This document shows, piece by piece, positions 1 to 6,416 of a stretch of DNA of 6,879 bases. The number at the start of each line of letters is the position of its first letter. Positions within the stretch are counted from its first letter, which is position 1. This DNA is from an uncultured Oscillospiraceae bacterium (GTDB lineage: Bacteria > Bacillota > Clostridia > Oscillospirales > Oscillospiraceae). The position numbers and the translations under genes were made by a program. Under the pieces are notes generated by a model. The model saw nothing but the letters and a program-made list of their open reading frames with translations, made no database searches and was not told the DNA's origin. The stretch covers positions 1 to 6,879 of the forward strand of contig CAJUQN010000124.1 in the NCBI GenBank assembly GCA_910588625.1. The letters run 5' to 3'.

Positions 1-72
1 TGTTGCCAAGGGCTTGTTCAGTTTTTACCACCCACTCATTCTACCGATGAGCCTAAAAAGGAGAGATATCAG
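1..72 (+). other. Leader upstream of the binding-protein gene
   Basis: Short stretch before the first gene. A clear ribosome binding site (AAAAAGGAGA, 55-64) sits 8 bases before the ATG at 73. A weak 5-bp inverted repeat (CTCAT 35-39 / ATGAG 47-51) is present. I see no convincing promoter, so transcription probably starts upstream of the window. Two plus-strand frames are open through this stretch, one of them ending in a TGA that overlaps the ATG at 73. At about 24 codons this is not enough to call an upstream gene. Confidence 0.4.
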
Positions 73-1386
73 ATGAAAAAGAAGCTCGCGTTTTTCCTGA
101 CAGCCTGTATGCTGGCCATGCTGCTGGCCGCTTGTGGAAACCCCGACGCCAGCGGGAGCAAGGCGCCCGACTCAAATCCCTCCTCTGCCCCCAGCGCAGA
201 AGGGAATTCCGGCGAGACAGTCACGCTGACCCTGATGCGCACCGGTACCCCCGAGGTGCTTCATGGCATCTTCGATCCCATCATCGAGCAATTTGAGGCG
301 GATCACCCCAACATCAAGATCGATATGCAGGATTTGGGCTGGGGCGATGCGGAAAAGACCCTTCAAACCATGTCAGCTTCTAAGACTCTGCCCGACGTGA
401 TGTATCACCTGCCCGCCACTATTTTCGACTTGGCATCCAAGGACCTTATCTTGGACTTGACGCCCTATGTGGACGATGAGCTGAAAAACGATATGTATCC
501 CGCTATGCTCCAGGCTGGCCAGTATAACGGGAAGCAGTATATGATCTCCTGCGGAGGCACCGGGCTCATCATGTGGTATAACGCCGATCTGTTTCAGCAG
601 GCCGGGTTGAACCCGGACGCACCTCCCAAAACCTGGGCGGAATTCCTGGACGCCTGCAAGGCCCTGAGCGCCATTGACGGCATCTCCCCCCTGGGCCTGT
701 ACGCCTCTCCGGCGGGCGGCGAGACCAGCTTTGTCTTCGAGTCTCTGTTCACCACCGAGTACGGTGGGAGCGCATGGGACCCCGACAAGAACCAGTATGT
801 CTATGACTCCGAGGAGAACAAGGCCGCCGCTGTGAACACCCTCCAGTTCATGCAGGACATCACCCAGTACGCCCAGGACTCCTATGTGGAGTACGGCCGG
901 TTTGACTCCCGTACCCTTCTTCGGGACGGCAAGGTGGCCATTGTGCTGGACGCCATCAACATGGCCAACCAGATTCCCGACCAGCTGGCCGATGGCACCA
1001 TCCGGGCGGCGGCCATCCCCTGCGGCAGCAGCGGCGTGCAGTCCACCGCCATCAACCTGGGCGGCTGGTTCATCCCCACCAACAGCCAGCACCCCGACGA
1101 GGCTTGGACTTTCCTGCGCTACATGATGGAGACGGAGAACCAGCTGGCCCACGCCGCGTATGGTTCCGTGCCCATGCTGAAGTCTGAGTCCGCCCATTAC
1201 ACCGAGGGCTATATGCTGGACGTCATCGCCTCCCTAGACAACAGCTATCCCGAGGGAATCTGTGTGGACACCAACGCACTGTGGGCCGTCAACGGCGAGC
1301 AGCTCCAGTTGCTGATGATGGGCAGTCAGAGCGCCGAAGAGACCTGGCAGAATATTTCCGCCGAGCACGGAGAAATCTACAAGTGA
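73..1386 (+). CDS. ABC transporter sugar-binding lipoprotein (CUT1, extracellular solute-binding protein family 1)
   Basis: This 437-residue protein should capture a carbohydrate outside the cell and deliver it to the two permeases encoded next. The N-terminus is a lipoprotein signal: MKKK, a hydrophobic stretch, then the lipobox LAAC with the lipidated Cys at residue 21. A Ser/Pro/Gly-rich tether follows (about 25-47). The mature part shows family-1 binding-protein signatures: FEADHPNIKI near 75-83, MWYNADLFQQAGLNPDAP (167-184) followed by TWAEF, and GGWFIPTNSQHPDEAWTFLR (330-349). Length is normal for the family. The ATG at 73 is favoured because it gives a complete signal peptide and has a good Shine-Dalgarno. 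The gene is first in the operon and is followed by a strong hairpin that could keep its transcript more abundant than the permease message. Family assignment is secure. The ligand is unknown: the neighbouring aldolase and acetyl-esterase suggest an acetylated sugar, oligosaccharide or sugar acid. Confidence 0.93.
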   Translation: MKKKLAFFLTACMLAMLLAACGNPDASGSKAPDSNPSSAPSAEGNSGETVTLTLMRTGTPEVLHGIFDPIIEQFEADHPNIKIDMQDLGWGDAEKTLQTMSASKTLPDVMYHLPATIFDLASKDLILDLTPYVDDELKNDMYPAMLQAGQYNGKQYMISCGGTGLIMWYNADLFQQAGLNPDAPPKTWAEFLDACKALSAIDGISPLGLYASPAGGETSFVFESLFTTEYGGSAWDPDKNQYVYDSEENKAAAVNTLQFMQDITQYAQDSYVEYGRFDSRTLLRDGKVAIVLDAINMANQIPDQLADGTIRAAAIPCGSSGVQSTAINLGGWFIPTNSQHPDEAWTFLRYMMETENQLAHAAYGSVPMLKSESAHYTEGYMLDVIASLDNSYPEGICVDTNALWAVNGEQLQLLMMGSQSAEETWQNISAEHGEIYK

Positions 1387-1398
1387 GCGACGGCGCGT

Positions 1399-1440
1399 GA
1401 GAAAAAGGGCTCCCCGCTTTCTGGCCGGGAGCCCTTTCTC
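1399..1440 (+). terminator. Intercistronic hairpin after the binding-protein gene (attenuator or mRNA 3'-end stabiliser)
   Basis: Near-perfect inverted repeat. The left arm at 1399-1414 (GAGAAAAAGGGCTCCC) pairs with the right arm at 1427-1440 (GGGAGCCCTTTCTC); 14 pairs form, with two unpaired A's in the left arm and a 12-base loop. It starts 12 bases after the TGA of the binding-protein gene. No T-run follows the right arm (TAAGCGCG comes next), so it is not a classical intrinsic terminator. A partial terminator or an exonuclease barrier fits better, as described for the malE-malF gap. Either would raise binding protein relative to permeases. Confidence 0.75.
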
Positions 1441-1469
1441 TAAGCGCGAGATGACAGCCACACGAACAA

Positions 1470-1476
1470 GAGGTGA
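1470..1476 (+). promoter_or_regulatory. Ribosome binding site fixing the permease start at 1481
   Basis: GAGGTGA matches the anti-Shine-Dalgarno sequence and lies 4 bases before ATG 1481. An in-frame ATG at 1397 would give a 28-residue basic N-terminal extension read through the intercistronic hairpin, and no comparable site precedes it. The site therefore selects 1481. Confidence 0.8.
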
Positions 1477-1480
1477 AACG

Positions 1481-2368
1481 ATGAATAAGCCAAACAAGAG
1501 GCTGCGGCTGGGACGGGCCGTCGAGCCCTATATCTACCTATTTCCCACCATCGTCCTGTTCGTTTTTATTCTTGCCATCCCACTGTTCAACCTGGTGAAG
1601 TACTCCCTGGGTGAGTCCAACATTATTCAAGGCTATGTCCAGTGGAATAACTTTGAGAATTTTTCCTACTTGGCCAGTAAGAAATTTCTGGGCAGCGTCC
1701 AGGTCACGATGATTTATGTGCTGTTCGGCGTGTTGGGCGTGGTGTTTTTCGGCACCATCATGGCTTTGGTACTGGATAAGCCCCTGAAGGGACTTGGAGT
1801 GTTTCGAGCCATCGCTATCATCCCATGGGTGGTCCCCCAGGCCTTCGCGGCGTCCATGTGGCGATGGGTCGTCAACGCCCAATTTGGCTTTATCAACCAA
1901 TTGCTGGCTTCCCTGGGCCTTATTGAAAAAAACATCAGCTTTTTGTCGGAACACACTGCCTTGGCCACAGTGATAGTGGTACGCATTTGGCAGGGGACGC
2001 CTTTTATGATTATCTCTTTGCTGGCCGCTCTTCAGACCGTCCCAGAGGATATTTATGAGGCTGCGGATTTAGACGGAGTGAATCTGTGGCAGCGGTTTTT
2101 TAAGATCACCCTGCCCTTCATCCGGCCGGTGCTGCTGACCACCACCCTGATCATCACGGCGTGGACCATGCAGATCTTCGACACCGTGTATATCATGACC
2201 GCAGGCGGCCCCGCGAGAAAAACCCAGCTGGTGGCCCTAGAGGTATACGCCAAGGCCTTCCAGCAGAGCGATTTGGGCACGGCCTGCGCCATATCTCTGT
2301 GTATTCTGGCCGTCATCATGGTCATCAGCGCCTTCAAAACCAAGTTGGAGGGAGGGGAAGGGGCATGA
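1481..2368 (+). CDS. ABC sugar transporter permease 1 (CUT1, MalF/UgpA-like)
   Basis: This 295-residue inner-membrane protein forms half of the transport channel. It opens with a short basic tail and a first membrane segment (about 18-38, YIYLFPTIVLFVFILAIPLF), the usual start of UgpA/MsmF-type permeases. Further hydrophobic stretches lie near 75-97, 108-128, 160-185, 215-235 and 265-285, giving about six spans. The EAA loop that docks the ATPase is intact: EAADLDG (193-199) followed by ITLP (209-212). AGGP at 241-244 is another conserved feature of this subfamily. I place the start at ATG 1481, not at the longer in-frame ATG 1397, because of the ribosome binding site and because the extension would be coded by the hairpin. 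Its stop overlaps the next start (ATGA, 2365-2368), so the two permeases are probably translationally coupled. No ATPase gene lies in the window, so a shared MsmX/MalK-type ATPase encoded elsewhere is inferred. Confidence 0.93.
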   Translation: MNKPNKRLRLGRAVEPYIYLFPTIVLFVFILAIPLFNLVKYSLGESNIIQGYVQWNNFENFSYLASKKFLGSVQVTMIYVLFGVLGVVFFGTIMALVLDKPLKGLGVFRAIAIIPWVVPQAFAASMWRWVVNAQFGFINQLLASLGLIEKNISFLSEHTALATVIVVRIWQGTPFMIISLLAALQTVPEDIYEAADLDGVNLWQRFFKITLPFIRPVLLTTTLIITAWTMQIFDTVYIMTAGGPARKTQLVALEVYAKAFQQSDLGTACAISLCILAVIMVISAFKTKLEGGEGA

Positions 2369-3198
2369 GCCTGTCTTTGACACAGCGCAAACGGCTGGGG
2401 ACCATCGGACGGTACATCGTCATTATTTTTTGGATGCTGTTCACGCTGTTGCCCATCTACACCGCCTTCGTGGCATCCCTGACTGAGTATGAGAACCTGG
2501 GCAAAAGCTTTTTATTTCCCACAGACTGGGCCTGGCACAACTATGCGGACATCTTCCAGCGGGTAGACATGACGATTTACCTGCGCTCCACCTTCATCTA
2601 CGCCTTAAGCACTGCTGTCATCAACGTGATTCTAGCCACCTTTACTGGCTACGCACTGTCCCGCTTCCGCTTCCGAGGCAAGGGCTTCTACTCCAGCGTG
2701 CTACTGGTCACCCAAGTGCTCCCTCAGGTGGTCATTGTGGTGCCCGTGTTCCTGCTGATGCAGCAGCTGGGGCTGTACGACACCTACCCCGGCATCATCA
2801 TCACCATCGTGGCCACCTCCATGGCCTTCCCCACCCTGCTGATGCGCAGCTTTTACGACAGCGTCCCCGCCGCACTGGAGGAGGCCGCCGCCATCGACGG
2901 GTGCAGCCGCCTCCAGGCCCTGTTCCGCGTCATCATCCCACTGGCCCTGCCCGGCATCGGCACGGCCTTCGGCCTGTCCTTCTTCTCCGGCTGGAGCCAG
3001 TACCTGTACCCGCTGATCCTCACCCGGGACCCGGCGAAAACTCCTGTCACCGTGGGCATCGCCCGGCTCATCGACAACCAGACCCCCTGGGAGATGGTGA
3101 TGACCGGCACGCTGATCTCCATTATCCCGGCAATTCTCATCTACCTGCTGGTGCAGAAATCTCTCATCAAGGGAATGGCCAGCGGCGCAGTCAAATAA
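2365..3198 (+). CDS. ABC sugar transporter permease 2 (CUT1, MalG/UgpE-like)
   Basis: This 277-residue membrane protein is the partner of permease 1. The first span is about residues 15-38 (YIVIIFWMLFTLLPIYTAF). The segment WHNYADIF (57-64) is typical of the periplasmic region before the second span in MalG-type subunits. The EAA loop reads EAAAIDG (173-179) with IIP at 190-192. The C-terminus LIKGMASGAVK matches the conserved Gly-rich GAVK ending of the family. The start at 2365 overlaps the permease 1 stop by ATGA and is preceded by a purine-rich GGAGGGGAAGGGG stretch (2351-2363). The same frame extends upstream to an ATG at 2161, but that part is the out-of-frame shadow of permease 1. The stop TAA runs directly into the ribosome binding site of the aldolase gene. 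Function is confident; substrate specificity cannot be read from the permease. Confidence 0.94.
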   Translation: MSLSLTQRKRLGTIGRYIVIIFWMLFTLLPIYTAFVASLTEYENLGKSFLFPTDWAWHNYADIFQRVDMTIYLRSTFIYALSTAVINVILATFTGYALSRFRFRGKGFYSSVLLVTQVLPQVVIVVPVFLLMQQLGLYDTYPGIIITIVATSMAFPTLLMRSFYDSVPAALEEAAAIDGCSRLQALFRVIIPLALPGIGTAFGLSFFSGWSQYLYPLILTRDPAKTPVTVGIARLIDNQTPWEMVMTGTLISIIPAILIYLLVQKSLIKGMASGAVK

Positions 3199-3211
3199 GG
3201 AGGGGGCCGTC

Positions 3212-3994
3212 ATGTGGAACGGTGCGCAAGCTTTACGTGAAAAGCTCCGGTCCGGCCGGTTCGTCACCGGCTTTGCCGCCACGCTGTCCGATTCTGTTGT
3301 CAGCGAGATGGCCGCCTGTGCGGGCTACGACTTTGTCTTTGTGGACGCGGAGCACCCGCCCATGGACCGCCAGACCATCCTCCGGCACGTGATGGCCGCC
3401 CAGGGGGGCGGCGCGGCGGCATTGATCCGGGTGTGGGGGTGCGACCCCTCCGCCCTGAAGGCCCTGCTGGACCTGGGTCCCGACGGCCTCATCTTCCCTT
3501 TTATCCACGACGGGGAGTCTGCCCGCCGGGCGGTATCCGCCTGTTCTTATCCGGACCAACTCCCCGGCGGCGTCCGGGGACAAGGCCCCATGCGGGCGGT
3601 CCGCTGGGGCTTCGGGGATGGGGCGGGTTATCTGGAGGACCCAGGTCAATATCTGTTGCGGATCATGCAGGTCGAGTCCTATGAGGGCTGGCGGAATTTG
3701 GACGAGATTTTATCCGTCCCCGGAGTCGATGGAATTTATCTGGGCCCGGCGGATTTGGACCGCAGCCTCCAGGCCCAGGAGGGTCCGGGCGTACCCGGGC
3801 TGGAGGAGGCCTGCCTCGACGTCTGTCGAAAGACGCGGGCGGCGGGAAAGTGGATGGGTGCACCTGTGCCTGTTTCCCGGGAAGGTGCGGCCTCCGTCCG
3901 AGCCAAAGGGGCACAGTGGGGTGTGTGCGGCATTGATGCAGACTTGCTGGCCAACGGGATGCGCAATTGTTTAGAAACCTGCGAAAATCTATAA
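3212..3994 (+). CDS. HpcH/HpaI family aldolase (2-keto-3-deoxy acid aldolase, class II)
   Basis: This 260-residue protein is a divalent-metal-dependent pyruvate aldolase of the HpcH/HpaI family. Members cleave 2-keto-3-deoxy (or 4-hydroxy-2-oxo) acids to pyruvate and an aldehyde, as in sugar-acid catabolism (GarL, RhmA) or homoprotocatechuate breakdown (HpaI). Residues expected from HpaI are all present: Asp45 and His48 in FVDAEHPPMD, Arg73 in LIRVW, metal ligand Glu155 in MQVESYEG, and metal ligand Asp181 in YLGPADLDRSL. RGQGPMRA (122-129) matches the conserved loop that precedes the metal site. Length is typical. ATG 3212 follows AAGGAGGGGG (3197-3206), itself overlapping the permease stop, and the gap is 13 bases, so it is co-transcribed with the transporter. 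Context favours a sugar-acid aldolase over an aromatic-pathway enzyme, since no aromatic genes are present. The exact substrate is unknown. The coding region is very G+C-rich compared with the genes after it. Confidence 0.9.
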   Translation: MWNGAQALREKLRSGRFVTGFAATLSDSVVSEMAACAGYDFVFVDAEHPPMDRQTILRHVMAAQGGGAAALIRVWGCDPSALKALLDLGPDGLIFPFIHDGESARRAVSACSYPDQLPGGVRGQGPMRAVRWGFGDGAGYLEDPGQYLLRIMQVESYEGWRNLDEILSVPGVDGIYLGPADLDRSLQAQEGPGVPGLEEACLDVCRKTRAAGKWMGAPVPVSREGAASVRAKGAQWGVCGIDADLLANGMRNCLETCENL

Positions 3995-4006
3995 TTATCC
4001 TATATC

Positions 4007-4014
4007 GGAGGGAG
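4007..4014 (+). promoter_or_regulatory. Ribosome binding site supporting a GTG start
   Basis: GGAGGGAG ends 4 bases before GTG 4019. The first in-frame ATG (4034, residue 6) would be about 19 bases from this site, so the GTG is the better start for the esterase. Confidence 0.7.
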
Positions 4015-4018
4015 TATT

Positions 4019-4981
4019 GTGCCTGTTTTTGAAATGCCCCTGGAGCAGCTATGGGAATACACCGGGTGCAGTCCCAAACCTGCGGACTTTGACCAGTATT
4101 GGGAGCAGGCCCTGGCGGAAAACGCCGCTGTGGGGTTGGATTATACCACGACCCCTGCAGCCTTCCAAGCCCCCGGTGTGGAGTGCTTTGACCTTTGGTT
4201 TACCGGCGTAAGGGGCGCCAAGATCCATTGCCTGTTTCTGAAACCTGCTGAGGTCAAAGAGAAGATTCCTGGTGTGGTGGCGTTCCATGGCTATATGCAC
4301 CACGGGGGCGAGTGGTTTGAGCGCCTGCCCTATGTTTATCGAGGAATGGCGGTATTGGTGATGGAATGCCGGGGCCAGGGCGGACTGTCAGAGGACGCAT
4401 ATTCCGGCGCAGGCCCTACAGTTTTCGGTCATGTAGTGCGGGGCGTCCGAGACGAGGATCCCCACAAGCTTTACTACCGGGATGTCTACTTAGACGCAGC
4501 CCAGACCGTCCGTATTTTGATGAGTATGGAATTTGTGGATGAGGACAGGGTTGCTGTTACCGGAAAATCCCAGGGCGGAGGACTGGCCCTGGCGGCCGCA
4601 GCGCTGGTCCCAAAGGTGAAGCTGTGCGCGCCCCTCTACCCGTTTTTGTGCGACTTTCAACGGGTGCTGGATATGGATTTGAACAAGGGCGCCTACGAGG
4701 GCTTCTATTGGTTGTTTAAAAAGTGCGACCCCACCCATCGGTCCCATGATCGATATATGGAACGGCTTGGATACATTGATATACAAAACCACACGCCAAA
4801 TGTAAAGGCAAAGGTGCTGTGGCAAACTGGCCTTATGGACGATCAGTGCCCGCCATCGGCTCAGTTCGCCGCTTATAACAAGTTGAGCGCAGAGAAGAAG
4901 ATTATCCTTTACCCGGACCATACCCATGAGTTGATATATTTCGCAAATGATGAAATTTTTCGGTTTTTTTTGGAGATTTAA
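4019..4981 (+). CDS. CE7-family acetyl esterase (acetyl xylan esterase / cephalosporin-C deacetylase type)
   Basis: This 320-residue alpha/beta hydrolase should remove O-acetyl groups from sugars or short oligosaccharides. The CE7 hallmarks are present in order: RGQGG (118-122), nucleophile elbow GKSQGG with Ser184, an acidic residue in GLMDDQCPPS (Asp274 or Asp275), and the catalytic His303 in HTHE, which sits at the usual His-Glu position. Length agrees with the family (about 320). CE7 enzymes typically assemble as hexamers; that is family knowledge, not seen here. No signal peptide is visible, so it acts in the cytoplasm on imported substrate. Translation starts at a GTG, 24 bases after the aldolase stop. 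The 3' end contains eight T's in a row (4964-4971) coding FFL just before the stop, a spot prone to sequencing or replication slippage. The gene is visibly less G+C-rich than the aldolase gene. Family is confident; sugar substrate is open. Confidence 0.9.
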   Translation: MPVFEMPLEQLWEYTGCSPKPADFDQYWEQALAENAAVGLDYTTTPAAFQAPGVECFDLWFTGVRGAKIHCLFLKPAEVKEKIPGVVAFHGYMHHGGEWFERLPYVYRGMAVLVMECRGQGGLSEDAYSGAGPTVFGHVVRGVRDEDPHKLYYRDVYLDAAQTVRILMSMEFVDEDRVAVTGKSQGGGLALAAAALVPKVKLCAPLYPFLCDFQRVLDMDLNKGAYEGFYWLFKKCDPTHRSHDRYMERLGYIDIQNHTPNVKAKVLWQTGLMDDQCPPSAQFAAYNKLSAEKKIILYPDHTHELIYFANDEIFRFFLEI

Positions 4982-4982
4982 C

Positions 4983-5011
4983 TTGTAATTTCTGTTTATT
5001 TGGAGCATAAT
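4983..5011 (+). promoter_or_regulatory. Sigma-A-type promoter for the RpiR-family regulator gene
   Basis: TTGTAA (4983-4988; 4 of 6 matches to TTGACA) and CATAAT (5006-5011; 5 of 6 to TATAAT) are separated by exactly 17 bases in an A+T-rich stretch. It begins 2 bases after the esterase stop. Transcription would start near 5018, leaving a leader of about 45 bases. The regulator can therefore be expressed independently of the operon, although read-through is also possible since I see no terminator after the esterase. Confidence 0.6.
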
Positions 5012-5064
5012 AAAAATACAGCGATTTGTAAACAAGGCTTGGAATAGGGTTTGGAGGGGGCTCG

Positions 5065-5955
5065 ATGAGCTGCGGCACAACCTGGAACACATTTTTACTA
5101 AATATCCAGTCCATTTATCCGTCTATGACAAAGGCGGAGAAAAAGGTCGCCGAATTTGTGTTGCAACACCATAGGGACGTACGCTTTATGTCCATTGATG
5201 ATTTAGCGGATGCCTGCGGTGTAAGCTTGACCAGTGTGTTCCGTTTTTGCAAAGCGTTGAAACTGAAGGGCTATCAGGATTTCCGTGTGCAGCTAACGCT
5301 GAGCCTCAGCAATACGCCGGACAGTCCCAACGAGGTCGATGTAGAAGCTGAGATGCTTCCCGGCAGTGTGACCCGCTCCGACACCATGAACACTATGGTA
5401 CAAAAGGTGCTGCAAAGCCATCTCTCGCCTCTGTATGAATCGGCCGTGCTAGTGGACGAGGCCGCATTGCTGCGGGCTTCGGAATTCATTCAGAATTCAG
5501 ATCAGGTCCGTTTTTTTGGGGTTGGTGGTTCCAGCCTAACAGCGATGGAAGGAATGTACAAATTTCTGCATATTATGCCCAATGTCTACTGTCTGGCAGA
5601 TGTCCATATGCAGATCATGGCATCATCCACGCTGAACGAGCATGATGTGGCCATTTTCATTTCTTATTCCGGTTCCAGTAAAGAGTTGGTTGAAATGGCG
5701 AAGCGGGCCCACAGCGCCAATTGCCGCACGATTGGCATCACACAATATTCCAACTCGCCTATGACCAAATATATGGATGTGGTATTGCTGTGCGGCGGCT
5801 ATGAGCCGCCGCTTCAGGAAGGTGCATCCCCATCCAAGACGGCCCATTTGTTTATGTTGGATTTGCTGTTCACTGAGGTCTACCGATCCCAATTCGGTTA
5901 TTCAAAGCAGATTAACCAGCAAGTAACCGACTCGATTTCCAACAAAATCTATTGA
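5065..5955 (+). CDS. RpiR/MurR-family transcriptional regulator (HTH plus SIS domain)
   Basis: This 296-residue protein has the two-domain layout of RpiR/MurR regulators. The N-terminal domain (about 10-80) carries the helix-turn-helix in IDDLADACGVSLTSVFRF (44-61) followed by LKLKGYQDFR (65-74), the family's typical recognition region. The C-terminal SIS domain (about 125-270) has the phosphosugar-binding loops GVGGSS (152-157) and ISYSGSSKE (199-207). Such proteins bind a sugar phosphate and repress or activate sugar-catabolic genes. ATG 5065 is preceded by GGAGGGGG (5053-5060) at 4 bases. It follows the operon in the same orientation and is the likely local regulator; this is inferred from position only. 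The coding region is less G+C-rich than the transporter genes. Family assignment is secure; effector and operator are unknown. Confidence 0.92.
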   Translation: MSCGTTWNTFLLNIQSIYPSMTKAEKKVAEFVLQHHRDVRFMSIDDLADACGVSLTSVFRFCKALKLKGYQDFRVQLTLSLSNTPDSPNEVDVEAEMLPGSVTRSDTMNTMVQKVLQSHLSPLYESAVLVDEAALLRASEFIQNSDQVRFFGVGGSSLTAMEGMYKFLHIMPNVYCLADVHMQIMASSTLNEHDVAIFISYSGSSKELVEMAKRAHSANCRTIGITQYSNSPMTKYMDVVLLCGGYEPPLQEGASPSKTAHLFMLDLLFTEVYRSQFGYSKQINQQVTDSISNKIY

Positions 5956-6015
5956 GCAGTTTTATCAGGAATGTAAAAGTACGGCATGATCTTGTCAATA
6001 TCGGTTGACACATTC

Positions 6016-6035
6016 AACTCAAAGAAAATTGAGTT
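6016..6035 (+). terminator. Possible weak terminator downstream of the regulator
   Basis: AACTCAA (6016-6022) and TTGAGTT (6029-6035) form a perfect 7-bp inverted repeat with a 6-base loop, and T's continue to 6037. It lies 60 bases after the regulator stop and just outside the OrfB remnant stop. The stem is A+T-rich with only two G-C pairs, so termination would be weak. It may simply belong to the insertion element's end. Confidence 0.25.
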
Positions 6036-6290
6036 TTACACAGCAGCATCCAGGGCTGCATAGCATCTCTGCCGCTTCACTGCGGGCGGGAGGCCGTCGT
6101 TGGCGGAACAGATCCGGCGGCGGTTCCAGTAGCTGATGAAATACCTCCAGATCAGGGTCTTCAATTGCGCAACGGCCATATTCTCTTGGCCGTTGCGGTC
6201 GCAGAACAACTCAGTTTTCATCCTGACCCATATGCTTTCACAGCGGATGTTGTCACGACAGCGGCCGCGCTTTCCAGTGTGGGCGCGCAC
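6036..6290 (-). pseudogene. IS3-family transposase OrfB, C-terminal fragment
   Basis: This minus-strand frame encodes the end of an IS3-type DDE transposase. GKRGRCRDN followed by CESIWVRMKTEL corresponds to the family's conserved 'GxC.DN...ES...K.E' block, where the Glu of ES is the last residue of the DDE triad. The tail YFISYWNRRRICSANDGLPP is the conserved C-terminal 'YN.rR....gl.P' region. The normal C-terminus is kept, with its TAA at 6036-6038. Everything upstream, including both catalytic Asp residues, is missing. The frame has no proper start (a GTG at 6290 and a TGA about 35 bases further upstream). It cannot be an active transposase. Confidence 0.8.
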
Positions 6291-6343
6291 AGTTTCGCTT
6301 TCATTTTGTACTCTTTCTCATATTGCCTCTGTTTCTGCGCCAT
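6291..6343 (-). pseudogene. IS3-family OrfA, N-terminal remnant fused to OrfB debris
   Basis: An ATG at 6343 (minus strand) is preceded by AAGGAAGG at a normal distance. It encodes MAQKQRQYEKEYKMKAK, which resembles the first residues of IS3-family OrfA proteins (basic, Tyr-rich, 'EYK..A'). The similarity stops after about 17 codons, where OrfB-derived sequence begins in another frame. The frame then runs on through OrfB DNA out of frame to a TGA near 6218. The helix-turn-helix part of OrfA is lost. The identification rests on a short match and on its position relative to the OrfB fragment. Confidence 0.5.
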
Positions 6344-6416
6344 TTTCTGCACCTTCCTTGCTCTCATTATTTTACTCTTTTTTCGTGAACTGGAGATGTC
6401 TGTTTTTTGTACCACA

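Larger units (their letters stand above)
5993..6416 (-). mobile_element. Internally deleted IS3-family insertion sequence remnant
   Basis: On the minus strand, the start of an OrfA-like frame (from 6343) is followed almost directly by the C-terminal part of an OrfB transposase (to 6036). Most of the ~1.2-1.5 kb expected for an IS3-family element is missing. Candidate outer ends are TGTGGTACAAAAAACAGACA reading leftward from 6416, and TGTCAATATCGGTTGACACA reading rightward from 5993. Both begin with TGT and carry GACA 14-16 bases inside, but they are otherwise poorly matched. No target duplication is evident. The coding remnant is confident; the exact boundaries are tentative. Confidence 0.55.

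Noticed and set aside
14..42. Possible promoter TTGTTC-17 bases-CATTCT before the binding-protein gene
   Set aside because: The -10 box matches only three of six consensus bases; the true promoter probably lies upstream of the window.
2..76. 3' end of an upstream gene overlapping the binding-protein start by ATGA
   Set aside because: An open frame of about 24 codons is easily due to chance, a second frame is open too, and the translated residues match nothing I know.
373..1197. Long minus-strand open frame (274 codons) inside the binding-protein gene
   Set aside because: It is a shadow of the G+C-rich coding strand: the protein is low-complexity, rich in Gly/Val/His, has no family signature, and the opposite strand encodes a full canonical lipoprotein.
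1397..1480. 28-codon N-terminal extension of permease 1
   Set aside because: It is read through the intercistronic hairpin, is basic and unlike permease N-termini, and lacks a ribosome binding site, whereas ATG 1481 has a strong one.
4490..5092. Minus-strand 200-codon open frame over the esterase 3' half and the regulator promoter
   Set aside because: It overlaps well-supported plus-strand coding sequence, shows no domain pattern and no sensible start.
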